This document shows, in pieces, positions 1 through 7,153 of a DNA stretch of 11,276 nt. Source of the DNA: Piscirickettsiaceae bacterium (GTDB lineage: Bacteria; Pseudomonadota; Gammaproteobacteria; Nitrosococcales; Methylophagaceae); the NCBI GenBank assembly GCA_030620285.1, contig JAUXFA010000017.1:1-11276 (forward strand), given 5' to 3'. Both the position numbers and the translations under genes were made by a program. The first letter of the stretch is position 1. Each line of letters opens with the position of its first letter. The notes below the pieces were generated by a model, which saw only the letters and a list, made by a program, of their open reading frames with translations, did not search any database and was not told where the DNA came from.

Positions 1-654
1 AACATGCACATAATCAGGCACAATATAGTCCAATAAGCGCTGATAATGGGTGATCATCACAATAGAACGATCTGCTGAGCGTAAGGCATTGACGCCTTCA
101 GATACCGTTTTTAAGGCATCAATATCTAAACCTGAATCAGTTTCATCTAAGATAGCTAACGAAGGCTCAAGTAATGCCATTTGCAGAATTTCATTACGCT
201 TCTTCTCACCGCCCGAGAAACCTTCATTTACACCACGGTGCAAAAACTCTTCATCCATGTTGACTAGTTCTAATTTGCTACGAACTAATGTTAAAAAATC
301 AACCGCATCTAGATCACCTAAGCCTTGATATTTACGCACGGCATTAAGTGCAGCTTGTAGCAGATAGATATTACTCACACCCGGAATTTCAACAGGATAT
401 TGAAATGCTAAAAATACACCACGTTGAGCACGTTCTTCCGGTTTTAATTCTAATAAATTTTGATCTTTATAACTAACTGAACCTTGAGTGATTTCATAAC
501 CATCGCGACCGGCCAATACATTGGATAAGGTACTTTTACCGGCACCATTAGGGCCCATAATAGCGTGCACTTCACCAGCATTAACCGTTAAGTTAATACC
601 ACGTAAGATTTCTTTGCCATCAACACTGGCATGGAGGTTTTTAATTTCTAACAT
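1..654 (-). CDS. sufC: SufC, Fe-S cluster assembly ATPase (3' end cut off by window edge)
   Basis: Cytoplasmic ABC-type ATPase of the SUF system, which drives conformational change of the SufB-SufD scaffold during iron-sulfur cluster assembly. The 218 codons in the window start at ATG 654 ([13 protein letters not shown]) and run off the left edge; E. coli SufC has 248 residues, so about 30 are missing. I translated it directly: Walker [10 protein letters not shown] at residues 34-42 (Lys40), Q-loop AFQYP with Gln85, the SufC-type signature [10 protein letters not shown] at 146-155, Walker B LAILDE with Asp170 and Glu171, D-loop Asp173, and switch His203. All fall at the same numbers as in E. 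coli SufC. An AAGAGA ribosome-binding sequence lies 6-7 nt before the ATG. It follows sufB by 19 nt and is surely co-transcribed. sufD and sufS would be expected beyond the left edge, but that is inference. Confidence 0.97.
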   Translation of the reverse strand, partial: MLEIKNLHASVDGKEILRGINLTVNAGEVHAIMGPNGAGKSTLSNVLAGRDGYEITQGSVSYKDQNLLELKPEERAQRGVFLAFQYPVEIPGVSNIYLLQAALNAVRKYQGLGDLDAVDFLTLVRSKLELVNMDEEFLHRGVNEGFSGGEKKRNEILQMALLEPSLAILDETDSGLDIDALKTVSEGVNALRSADRSIVMITHYQRLLDYIVPDYVHV

Positions 655-673
655 TTATAATCTCTTTAATTTA

Positions 674-2119
674 TTAGCCGACTGAGCCTTCAAGGGAAAG
701 TCCTAGTAAGTTTTGTGCTTCAACAGCAAACTCCATCGGCAATTGACGCATCACTTGTTTGCAGAAACCATTCACAATCATTGAGACTGCATCCTCGGTA
801 TCTAAGCCCCGTTGTTTACAGTAAAACAACTGGTCTTCACTAATTTTTGAGGTTGATGCTTCATGTTCAACTTGAGCTGTCGGATTTTTCACCTCTATAT
901 ATGGAATGGTGTGTGCACCACATTGGTCGCCCATTAATAAGGAATCACATTCAGTGTAATTTCGGGCATTTTCTGCATTAGGCCCAATACGAATTAAACC
1001 GCGATAAGCATTTTGTGAGCGACCTGCTGAGATACCCTTGGAAATAACCGTTGAACTGGTATTTTTCCCTAAATGAATCATTTTAGTACCGGTATCTGCT
1101 TGCTGCATATTGTTGGTCACCGCCACCGAGTAAAACTCACCAATTGAATTATCACCTTGCAAGATGACACTTGGATATTTCCATGTTACTGCAGAGCCTG
1201 TTTCAACTTGAGTCCATGATACTTTTGAGCTTTCACCACGACAGGCTGCACGTTTGGTGACAAAGTTAAAAATACCACCCACACCATTCTCATCACCGGG
1301 GTACCAATTCTGTACGGTTGAATATTTTATCTCCGCACGATCGTGTGCCACCAATTCAACGACCGCCGCATGCAATTGATTCTCATCACGCATCGGTGCT
1401 GTACACCCTTCTAGATAACTCACATAGGCATCATCATCAGCAATAATTAAGGTACGTTCAAACTGACCAGTATTGGCCGCATTAATCCGGAAATAGGTTG
1501 ATAATTCCATCGGGCAACGCGTACCTTTTGGAATATAAACAAACGACCCATCACTGAACACAGCTGAATTGAGTGACGCATAAAAATTATCTTTATACGA
1601 CACCACACTACCAAGATATTTTTTAATCAGTTCCGGATGCTTATGCACTGCCTTAGAAAATGGCATAAAGATGATACCGTCTTCGGCTAATTTATCTTGA
1701 AAAGTATTAGCAACAGAAACACTATCAAAAACCGCATCAACAGCAACGCCAGCTAAACGAGCACGCTCATCTAACGGCACACCTAATTTTTCATAGGTAC
1801 GCAATAATTCTGGATCAACTTCATCCAAACTTTTAGGACCATCTGTTTTTGTTTTAGGCGCTGAGTAATAGCTAATATCCTGATAATTAATTTCTGGATA
1901 ATGAACATGCGCCCATTCTGGTGTTTCCAGCGTTAACCAGTGACGATAAGCCTGCAAGCGCCATTCCAATAAAAACTCTGGCTCACCTTTAATACGTGAA
2001 ATATCACGCACTGTTTGTTCACTTAAGCCAGGTGGCAAACTATCGGCTTCAATATCAGTGACAAATCCAGCCTGATAATCATTGCTTAACACCTCATCTA
2101 TTTGCTGTTGCTCAGCCAT
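674..2119 (-). CDS. sufB: SufB, Fe-S cluster scaffold protein
   Basis: Scaffold subunit of the SufBC2D complex, which receives sulfur from SufS/SufE-type donors and builds nascent clusters in the cytoplasm. The N-terminal region carries the family sequence [11 protein letters not shown], followed by the beta-helix core. The C-terminal 91 residues align without gaps to E. coli SufB, placing the essential Cys405 at Cys391 here (TECDSLLMG) and His433/Glu434 at His419/Glu420 (VEHEAS). The product is 481 aa against 495 in E. coli. I chose ATG 2119 (MAEQQQ) because GGTGA lies 5 nt upstream. An in-frame ATG at 2131 would give 485 aa but has no visible ribosome-binding sequence. Either way the start overlaps the end of the upstream regulator gene (8 or 20 nt), implying translational coupling. 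sufC follows 19 nt downstream. Confidence 0.97.
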   Translation of the reverse strand: MAEQQQIDEVLSNDYQAGFVTDIEADSLPPGLSEQTVRDISRIKGEPEFLLEWRLQAYRHWLTLETPEWAHVHYPEINYQDISYYSAPKTKTDGPKSLDEVDPELLRTYEKLGVPLDERARLAGVAVDAVFDSVSVANTFQDKLAEDGIIFMPFSKAVHKHPELIKKYLGSVVSYKDNFYASLNSAVFSDGSFVYIPKGTRCPMELSTYFRINAANTGQFERTLIIADDDAYVSYLEGCTAPMRDENQLHAAVVELVAHDRAEIKYSTVQNWYPGDENGVGGIFNFVTKRAACRGESSKVSWTQVETGSAVTWKYPSVILQGDNSIGEFYSVAVTNNMQQADTGTKMIHLGKNTSSTVISKGISAGRSQNAYRGLIRIGPNAENARNYTECDSLLMGDQCGAHTIPYIEVKNPTAQVEHEASTSKISEDQLFYCKQRGLDTEDAVSMIVNGFCKQVMRQLPMEFAVEAQNLLGLSLEGSVG

Positions 2120-2582
2120 GTAAATCACCATTATGTAAGCTTGCTGATGGATAAAAATGTATTGGACTTATATCTGGCGACTGTGGCACTAACATATCGG
2201 ATAACTTCACCTCATCTAATGCGAGATACACCGCATCATTAATACGAGTCCAATTGGTTTGCACATCACAATGTGATTCTTGTTCACAACGACTTTCATC
2301 GCTAACACATTCTGTTAATGCGATAGGCCCTTCTATTGCAGTAATGATCTCTGCTACTGAAATACTCTTGGGGTTTCGAGTTAAGTTATAGCCGCCCTGT
2401 GCACCGCGCTCCGACTTCAATAAATCAGCATGAGAGAGTGCTTTCAATACTTTCCTTACTGTTGGCAACGGTACTTTTACCGCATCCGACAAGGTATGAG
2501 CACTATGTTGTTGATATGTTTTTGATGCCAGATAACTCATCAAAACGATACCATAATCTGTTAATTTTCCCATGCGTAACAT
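2112..2582 (-). CDS. Rrf2-family SUF operon regulator (IscR/SufR-like)
   Basis: Winged-helix transcription factor of the Rrf2/IscR family, 156 aa, first gene of the suf operon. The N-terminus [19 protein letters not shown] and the recognition region around residues 29-50 ([20 protein letters not shown]) followed by the wing [13 protein letters not shown] match the family. The cluster-ligand region has Cys92, Cys99 and Cys105, spaced C-x6-C-x5-C, one residue longer in the first gap than IscR (C-x5-C-x5-C). This spacing resembles the regulators that head suf operons in Xanthomonas-type gammaproteobacteria. A strong AGGAGG lies 7 nt before ATG 2582, so I prefer this start to the ATG three codons in. 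It likely represses its own operon when holding a [2Fe-2S] cluster and is derepressed on iron or oxidative stress; that is inferred from family and operator position. The C-terminal tail after residue 130 is longer than in IscR-core alignments and unremarkable. Confidence 0.93.
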   Translation of the reverse strand: MLRMGKLTDYGIVLMSYLASKTYQQHSAHTLSDAVKVPLPTVRKVLKALSHADLLKSERGAQGGYNLTRNPKSISVAEIITAIEGPIALTECVSDESRCEQESHCDVQTNWTRINDAVYLALDEVKLSDMLVPQSPDISPIHFYPSASLHNGDLHG

Positions 2583-2595
2583 GTCACACCCTCCT

Positions 2596-2620
2596 AATTG
2601 ATACTATTATAGTACCAATT
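2596..2620. promoter_or_regulatory. 25-bp palindromic operator of the suf operon
   Basis: Arms AATTGATACTAT and ATAGTACCAATT are centred on T2608, with 11 of 12 base pairs symmetric (the only mismatch is 2601/2615). Its core (TTGA..ACTAT..ATAGT..CAA) resembles IscR type 1 sites. It covers the predicted -10 hexamer of the suf promoter, so binding should block RNA polymerase. The most likely ligand is the Rrf2 regulator encoded immediately downstream. The symmetry is seen directly; the binding partner is inferred. Confidence 0.8.
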
Positions 2621-2634
2621 AAAATATTAACCAA
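2606..2634 (-). promoter_or_regulatory. Predicted sigma70 promoter of the suf operon
   Basis: On the minus strand, TTGGTT (2634-2629) is followed after exactly 17 nt by a perfect TATAAT (2611-2606). Transcription would start near 2599, giving a leader of under 20 nt that holds the AGGAGG of the regulator gene. The -10 box sits in the middle of the 25-bp palindrome. Confidence 0.7.
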
Positions 2635-2786
2635 GTCTAATACTCGGTTATATCAACGTATAATCACTGGCAAAATGTGAGAGAATGTGCGGCTGGTGAA
2701 CTTTATCGATATTTTGCTTACTAAGTCCCTAGCAACAATAAGCGATGATATTTTTAACCTGATACTTACTATAAGAGCATATTTAA
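2621..2786. promoter_or_regulatory. Divergent intergenic region between suf operon and FKBP gene
   Basis: This stretch must hold the promoter of the plus-strand FKBP gene. I find no convincing -35/-10 pair: TTGCTT at 2714-2719 followed after 17 nt by AATAAG, and an isolated TATAAT at 2659-2664 without a matching -35, are the best candidates. The ribosome-binding sequence before ATG 2787 is weak (AAGAG at 2773-2777, 9 nt spacing). Confidence 0.35.
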
Positions 2787-3476
2787 ATGAACTTAAAAAC
2801 ACTCGTATTTCTACCTATATTATTTTTTGGAGCACAAGCAATGGCTGATGATCACGCCGCGAAGTTAGACACTGAACAACAACAACTAAGTTACATTTTC
2901 GGTATTCAAGTTGGGCAAAATATGCTGTCTGAAGGTGTAGAGCTTGATATGGAAGCATTTTCTGCTGGTGTTGCAGACATGTTTGCAGGTAAACAGCCAC
3001 AGTTAGATCAAGCAACAGCTGAAAAAGTCATCGGTGCTTTCCAACAAGAAAAAGCCAAACTAATGGCTGAAGAAATGAATGCAAAACAAGAGGTATCTCA
3101 AGCATACCTTGATGCTAACGCAAAAAAAGATGGCGTTGTAACAACAGACAGTGGCTTGCAATATAAAGTTATTACTGCAGGTGATGGCGCAAAACCAACC
3201 ACTGAAGATAAAGTTATTGCCCACTACAAAGGTACGCTATTAGACGGTACTGTATTTGATAGCTCTTATGACCGTGGTGAACCTGCAACTTTCCCTGTAA
3301 CAGGCGTTATTCAAGGCTGGCAAGAAACATTACAACTTATGACTGAAGGATCTAAATGGGAGATTGTTGTACCCGCTAACTTGGCTTATGGTCCTCGTGG
3401 TGCTGGTCAAGGTTCTCCAATAGGCCCTAACGAAACATTGATTTTTGAAATTGAGTTAATTGCTATCACTCAATAA
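2787..3476 (+). CDS. Exported FKBP-type peptidyl-prolyl cis-trans isomerase (Mip/FkpA-like)
   Basis: Periplasmic proline isomerase and chaperone of the Mip/FkpA type, 229 aa. Residues 1-20 form a signal peptide (MNLKTLVFLPILFFGAQAMA, cut before DDHA). Residues about 27-112 are the helical dimerisation domain (LSYIFGIQVGQNM, then a long charged helix), and 125-226 are the FKBP catalytic domain. Expected pocket residues are present: Tyr147 in HYKG, Asp158 in VFDSS, Phe169, Val174/Ile175 and Trp178 in VIQGW, and Tyr201 in LAYG, followed by IGPNETLIFEIEL. Length and domain order match dimeric FKBPs that fold outer-membrane and secreted proteins. The lack of a lipobox argues for a soluble periplasmic form. 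It is transcribed away from suf and followed by a hairpin, so it is probably monocistronic. Confidence 0.95.
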   Translation: MNLKTLVFLPILFFGAQAMADDHAAKLDTEQQQLSYIFGIQVGQNMLSEGVELDMEAFSAGVADMFAGKQPQLDQATAEKVIGAFQQEKAKLMAEEMNAKQEVSQAYLDANAKKDGVVTTDSGLQYKVITAGDGAKPTTEDKVIAHYKGTLLDGTVFDSSYDRGEPATFPVTGVIQGWQETLQLMTEGSKWEIVVPANLAYGPRGAGQGSPIGPNETLIFEIELIAITQ

Positions 3477-3485
3477 TTCAATTAA

Positions 3486-3519
3486 ATTTGAGGTGCCAGA
3501 ATCCTCTGGTGCCTCAAAT
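3486..3519 (+). terminator. Hairpin after FKBP gene (probable terminator)
   Basis: Arms at 3486-3500 (ATTTGAGGTGCCAGA) and 3505-3519 (TCTGGTGCCTCAAAT) pair over 15 bp in plus-strand RNA, including two G-U wobbles, around the loop ATCC. On the minus strand the wobbles become mismatches, so it is built for plus-strand RNA. The tract that follows (ATATTTAG) is a poor U-run, so termination may be partial and the next gene might receive some read-through. Confidence 0.6.
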
Positions 3520-3551
3520 ATTTAGATCCAAAGAATATTGGGAGGTGTTCG

Positions 3552-4313
3552 ATGAAACAGTCACTCTACGCGAGCACCCTATTATTTTTGTTTACATGCT
3601 CCTTTGCCTCGGCACAAACTTTTGTCAGTGAAGACCATCGTGTCAATTTAATTGAGCTTTATACTTCAGAAGGTTGTAGTAGCTGTCCGCCTGCCGACAA
3701 ATGGCTTGGCAAGCTGAAGCAAGATCCCCGTCTCTGGTCTGAATTTATCCCGATGGCTCTTCATGTCGATTATTGGGATTATATTGGTTGGAAAGATCCT
3801 TTTGCCAACCCCCTATTTGGTGCTCGACAACGGCAATACGCTAGAGAGCAAAACCTTTCTAGTGTTTACACTCCTGGCATGTTATTAAATGGTGGAGAAT
3901 GGACCTCTTGGCGAAGACAATCTAAGCTAAAACTTGCACCCAATATTATGACAGGAAAACTATCAGTAGAATTAAATGATGGTGCTGTCGATGCGGTTTA
4001 TCAATCCACTAACAAACAGCCATCAGAGCTTATTCTTAATATTGCCGTGCTTGGATTTGATTTAAATGTCGATATTACGGCTGGGGAAAATAATGGTAAG
4101 ACCTTGAGCCATGACTTTGTTGTTCTTGGGCTGCAACGTGTTGCGATGACGTTATCGAATGATGGTCACTATACGGTTTCTTCAGCAGATTTACCTAAAC
4201 TCAGTGTTCACCCTTCCATAACGGCACTCTCTACATGGGTCAATGACGAAGGTGATTTAAGCCCATTACAAGCCACGGGTGGATGGATAATAGAGTTAGA
4301 GAAAGCTCTTTAG
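3552..4313 (+). CDS. DUF1223 family exported thioredoxin-fold protein
   Basis: A 253-aa secreted protein of the DUF1223 family, function unknown. A signal peptide covers residues 1-21 (hydrophobic STLLFLFTCSFASA, cut before QTF). The mature protein begins with a thioredoxin-like strand and turn: VNLIELYTSEGCSSCPPADKW, with the C-S-S-C pair at Cys42 and Cys45. The conserved ALHVDYWDYIGWKDPF segment and YTPGMLLNGGEW follow; the Pro in YTPG would be the cis-Pro of a thioredoxin fold (inference). A thiol-disulfide role in the periplasm is plausible but not shown. GGAGG lies 6 nt before ATG 3552. The last 18 nt overlap the end of convergent ampD and no terminator is visible. The upstream FKBP, also exported, may share some transcript. 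Confidence 0.88.
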   Translation: MKQSLYASTLLFLFTCSFASAQTFVSEDHRVNLIELYTSEGCSSCPPADKWLGKLKQDPRLWSEFIPMALHVDYWDYIGWKDPFANPLFGARQRQYAREQNLSSVYTPGMLLNGGEWTSWRRQSKLKLAPNIMTGKLSVELNDGAVDAVYQSTNKQPSELILNIAVLGFDLNVDITAGENNGKTLSHDFVVLGLQRVAMTLSNDGHYTVSSADLPKLSVHPSITALSTWVNDEGDLSPLQATGGWIIELEKAL

Positions 4314-4841
4314 AAACTCCCAATCAAAATAAGGACCAGGATCTGTTTTTCGCCCTGGCGCAATATCGCTATGCCCGATTATTCTATCGAACGATAGTTG
4401 GGGATACGTCGTCACTAAAGCACGTATTGTCGTTGCTAAGGTTTCATACTGAATGACTTCAAAAGTCTGATCATCACAGCCTTCCAATTCAATACCAACG
4501 GTGAAATCATTACAGCACTCTTGGCCATTCCATAAAGAGATCCCAGCATGCCAAGCTCGCTGATGGAAAGGGACATATTGAATAAGCTCACCATCACGCC
4601 GAATCAACAAATGTGCTGATACACATACATCTGCAATTTTCTCAAAATAGGGGTGTGCCTTGGGATTTAATTTATTTAAAAACAAATCATCAATCCAGCC
4701 ACCACCAAATTCACCTGGCGGTAAGCTGATGTTATGGATCACTATTCCGGTAATAGCCGCACTATCAGGTCGTTCATCCTGATTTGGTGAGCAGCGATAT
4801 TCAATATCAGTAATTAACCCAAGTTGGTGATCAATTTGCAA
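4296..4841 (-). CDS. ampD: AmpD, 1,6-anhydro-N-acetylmuramyl-L-alanine amidase (TTG start)
   Basis: Cytoplasmic zinc amidase that removes the peptide from 1,6-anhydroMurNAc-peptides during cell-wall recycling; in many Gammaproteobacteria its activity sets the level of the AmpR inducer. The 181-aa product carries the expected ligands: His36 in VIHNISLPP, His157 and Asp167 in GHSDIAPGRKTDPGP, plus catalytic Glu118 (VGIELEG) and Lys165, matching E. coli His34, His154, Asp164, Glu116 and Lys162. The start is TTG 4841: no other methionine codon exists in the frame, the codon two before it is a stop, and GAGGAA sits 7 nt upstream. It lies 3 nt after the CBS gene, in the same reading frame, so it is probably the last gene of that operon. 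Confidence 0.95.
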   Translation of the reverse strand: MQIDHQLGLITDIEYRCSPNQDERPDSAAITGIVIHNISLPPGEFGGGWIDDLFLNKLNPKAHPYFEKIADVCVSAHLLIRRDGELIQYVPFHQRAWHAGISLWNGQECCNDFTVGIELEGCDDQTFEVIQYETLATTIRALVTTYPQLSFDRIIGHSDIAPGRKTDPGPYFDWEFLKSFL

Positions 4842-4844
4842 AAC

Positions 4845-5243
4845 TTACTTCCTCAGGCCTTCTACAACCATTCTCGTCACACTCACTACACCCACTAATT
4901 TACCCTTGTCCATTACTGGTGCTCTCGATAGCTTGAAACGCTCAAATAAACGTGCGCAATAACGTATATCCATGGACGCCTCAACCATCATTGCAGGTTT
5001 ATGCATAATTTCATAAACATTTACCCGTTCAGGTGATTTATCTCGTGCTAATACATGATGTGCAATATCTGACATTCTGACAATGCCATATTCATCATCG
5101 TCATGGCGCTTATCAACAATTAACATTTTATTCTTAAGACTTTTCATTTGTGATAATGCATCAGAAATGGTGGTCATTCCATCCACAATATCAATTTGGG
5201 GCCGCATTACATCTCGCACTCGAATAATTTCTTTCTCTTTCAT
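4845..5243 (-). CDS. Two-CBS-domain (Bateman module) protein
   Basis: A 132-aa stand-alone soluble pair of CBS domains, at residues about 9-64 (VRDVMRPQIDIVDGMTTISDAL, ending GIVRMSDIA) and 75-130 (NVYEIMHKPAMMVEASMDI, ending LVGVVSVTRM). Both halves show the usual order: a DVM/EIM helix, a helix after the first strand, then a G-(I/V)-V strand and an S/D-containing turn (RMSDI, VSVTRM). CBS pairs commonly bind AMP, ATP or other adenosine ligands and control channels, transporters or enzymes. No catalytic domain is attached, so a regulatory role on a partner is likely, and the partners in reach are the DUF1538 proteins. GAGGAA precedes ATG 5243, which lies 1 nt after the stop of the PII-like gene. 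Ligand unknown. Confidence 0.88.
   Translation of the reverse strand: MKEKEIIRVRDVMRPQIDIVDGMTTISDALSQMKSLKNKMLIVDKRHDDDEYGIVRMSDIAHHVLARDKSPERVNVYEIMHKPAMMVEASMDIRYCARLFERFKLSRAPVMDKGKLVGVVSVTRMVVEGLRK
4848..4854 (-). promoter_or_regulatory. ampD: Ribosome-binding site that sets the TTG start of ampD
   Basis: GAGGAAG on the minus strand lies 7 nt (counted from GAGGAA) before TTG 4841 and overlaps the final codons of the CBS gene. It supports independent initiation of ampD at a non-ATG codon directly after the upstream stop. Confidence 0.75.
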
Positions 5244-5244
5244 A

Positions 5245-5595
5245 TTAAATTTCCTCTTCTACAATATCTTTTAATGTTTTAATTTGATGTGATACGCCGA
5301 CAGCATCTTCAACATCAATCTGAATTGCAATACCTGTCCCGGGTTTTTCATCAAATTCTCCCACATTTTCTATAGTTTCAAGAATATGTCGAGATCGATG
5401 CTCTTCCACTAAAAACAAGATCACATCGCGTTGCGTTTCAAGGTTTAAACCGAAAAAGGTTTTACTCTGTTTTAAGCCCTCTCCCCGTGCATTATGGATA
5501 ACCGTTGAGCCTGTTGCTCCCGCCTCTCGGGCAGCATCTAGTACGTCATCCGTTTTGCCATCTTCGACAAAACATATAATTAATTTGAAATGCAT
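5245..5595 (-). CDS. PII-like (GlnB-fold) signalling protein
   Basis: A 116-aa protein that looks like the PII/GlnB superfamily: strand MHFKLIICFVEDG, a helix (TDDVLDAAREAGATGSTVI), a short T-loop region starting NARGEG (residues 35-55, with TFFGL), strand DVILFLVEEH, helix RHILETIENVG, and a glycine-rich turn PGTGIAIQIDV (85-95) in the position of the PII B-loop/TGRIGDGKIF segment. The protein contains no tyrosine at all, so Tyr51-type uridylylation of classical PII is impossible. It is therefore a PII-like protein rather than GlnB/GlnK. Such proteins often sit beside the transporter they regulate. Start ATG 5595 shares its A with the stop of the preceding DUF1538 gene (TAATG), and GAGGAG lies 8 nt upstream. 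The nucleotide or metabolite it senses is not known. Confidence 0.85.
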   Translation of the reverse strand: MHFKLIICFVEDGKTDDVLDAAREAGATGSTVIHNARGEGLKQSKTFFGLNLETQRDVILFLVEEHRSRHILETIENVGEFDEKPGTGIAIQIDVEDAVGVSHQIKTLKDIVEEEI

Positions 5596-6386
5596 TATTC
5601 ATTCTCCTCATTGTATTTTTGTTGTCTATGTTGTCGCCATTCTGTTAGTTGGGCATAAGCCATCACGCTCATAATTGGAAACAAACAGGCAAAGGCAATT
5701 AGGCCAAAACCATCTAATAAAGGACTTCTACCAGGCACCGTTGATGCAAGGCCTAAACCTAGAGCAGCCACCAGTGGCACTGTTACCGTTGAAGTTGTTA
5801 CACCACCCAAGTCATAGGCGAGTGCAATAATCATTTTAGGTGTGTAAAAAGTCTGAATAATCACCACCACATAACCAGCCATGATGTAATAATGCAATGG
5901 TGTGCCAGTGATGATCCGAAAAGTCCCTAACGATATACCAACAGCAACACCAATAGCGGCTGCGATACGTAATCCCCACACTGAAATAGCGCCAGCCGAC
6001 ACTTCTTCTGCTTTGATAGCAACCGCCATCAATGATGGTTCAGCAATCGCAGTTGAAAAACCAATGGCTGCTGCAAAAATATAGATCCACATATAATCTT
6101 GCCAATGAATAACATCAGGAATGGACGCTAGATCTTTAAAAATAAAAGCTGGATCTGTTAATTGCGTTGCCATCAATTTCCCCAACGGAAATAATGCTTG
6201 TTCTAGTCCTTGTAGAAAAAATGTCAATCCAATAAGCACATAAAAAAAGCCCACTAAAACCTTTCTTAAATGCGGTATGGGTTTTCGAATAACCAATAAT
6301 TGGAAACCAAAAAGAATCGCTGCAATAGGTAACACATCTTTTAATGTCTGCAAAAAGACGCTAAATAAGGAATATAGTAATTCCAT
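5595..6386 (-). CDS. DUF1538 membrane protein, second subunit
   Basis: A 263-aa integral inner-membrane protein of the DUF1538 family, paralogous to its upstream neighbour. About seven hydrophobic segments are visible, roughly at residues 18-34, 42-60, 98-115, 138-158, 167-182, 196-215 and 226-246. Family motifs: IGLTFFLQGLEQALFPLG (52-69), STAIAEPSLM (111-120), AYDLGGVTTSTVTVP (190-204) and [11 protein letters not shown] (223-233). It ends in a charged tail (TEWRQHRQQKYNEENE) that the first subunit lacks. Start ATG 6386 overlaps the preceding stop by 1 nt (TAATG), and no strong independent ribosome-binding site is seen, so coupled translation is likely. No experimental function is known to me; a transporter or channel is the natural guess. 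Confidence 0.88.
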   Translation of the reverse strand: MELLYSLFSVFLQTLKDVLPIAAILFGFQLLVIRKPIPHLRKVLVGFFYVLIGLTFFLQGLEQALFPLGKLMATQLTDPAFIFKDLASIPDVIHWQDYMWIYIFAAAIGFSTAIAEPSLMAVAIKAEEVSAGAISVWGLRIAAAIGVAVGISLGTFRIITGTPLHYYIMAGYVVVIIQTFYTPKMIIALAYDLGGVTTSTVTVPLVAALGLGLASTVPGRSPLLDGFGLIAFACLFPIMSVMAYAQLTEWRQHRQQKYNEENE

Positions 6387-7120
6387 TAAATAATCATTCC
6401 GTAGGCCATCACAAAAATCATTGGGGTTAATGATGCAAAAGCTATTAAACCAAAGCCATCAATCATCGGGTTACGGCCCTTAATACTTGATGCTAACCCG
6501 ACACCTAATGCCGCTACCAACGGCACAGTAATCGTTGACGTAGTGACACCACCGGAATCATAAGCAATGCCAATAATTTCAGGTGGTGCAAACAGTGTCA
6601 TGATAACGACACCGATATAGCCAGTAATAATCAGATAATGGATCGGCCAACCTTTTAGAATTCGCAAAACACCAATCACTATTGCAATACCAACTGATAG
6701 CGCTACGGTATAACGTAGGCCTGTAGCATAACTCTTCATCGCCTGTTCACTCTGTTCTATCATACCGCCAGTCGCAGCGGCGATTGCTGCTTCTTTAGCA
6801 ACAGCAATTAATGCTGGCTCCGCTATGGTAGTTCCAAACCCAAGTGAAAAGGCAAAAGCTAATAACCATAAAACACTGCCTTTGCGAGCAAAGGCGTAAG
6901 CCATACTTTCACCTATAGGAAACAAACCCATTTCCAAACCACGGATAAAAAATGTTAGGCCAAGCATCACTAACACCACACCCGTCAGAATCTGACCAAT
7001 ATTAGGTATAGGTTGCTGCAAAACAACTAACTGGAAAAAGGCAATAACTGCGATAATAGGGGCTAGATCACGAGCACTGCTAAAGAAATAGCGTAAAAAT
7101 ATAGAAAATTGTGCTTTCAC
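6386..7120 (-). CDS. DUF1538 membrane protein, first subunit (GTG start)
   Basis: A 244-aa polytopic inner-membrane protein of the DUF1538 family and the first gene of the operon. Hydrophobic segments lie near residues 18-35, 43-60, 83-104, 135-153, 159-178, 192-210 and 222-243. It shares with the downstream paralogue the motifs [19 protein letters not shown] (53-71), [13 protein letters not shown] (96-108), [15 protein letters not shown] (187-200) and [11 protein letters not shown] (219-229). The acidic Glu101 and the Thr/Ser-rich stretch next to a membrane proline are the most conserved-looking polar elements and could line a substrate path (inference). GTG 7120 is the first possible start: an in-frame TAA lies two codons upstream, and AGGG precedes the GTG by 6 nt. 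Substrate unknown. Confidence 0.88.
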   Translation of the reverse strand: MKAQFSIFLRYFFSSARDLAPIIAVIAFFQLVVLQQPIPNIGQILTGVVLVMLGLTFFIRGLEMGLFPIGESMAYAFARKGSVLWLLAFAFSLGFGTTIAEPALIAVAKEAAIAAATGGMIEQSEQAMKSYATGLRYTVALSVGIAIVIGVLRILKGWPIHYLIITGYIGVVIMTLFAPPEIIGIAYDSGGVTTSTITVPLVAALGVGLASSIKGRNPMIDGFGLIAFASLTPMIFVMAYGMII

Positions 7121-7153
7121 TCGTTACCCTGTTGGAATGATTCTTAACTATTC

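Noticed and set aside
2399..2680. Plus-strand open frame across the regulator gene and suf promoter
   Set aside because: It lies antisense to the well-supported Rrf2 gene and its operator, and its product has no recognisable features.
3552..3620. Possible lipoprotein signal in the DUF1223 protein (LFTC)
   Set aside because: The residue before Cys is Thr and the -3/-1 pattern does not fit a lipobox; a normal signal peptidase I site (SFASA before QT) follows.
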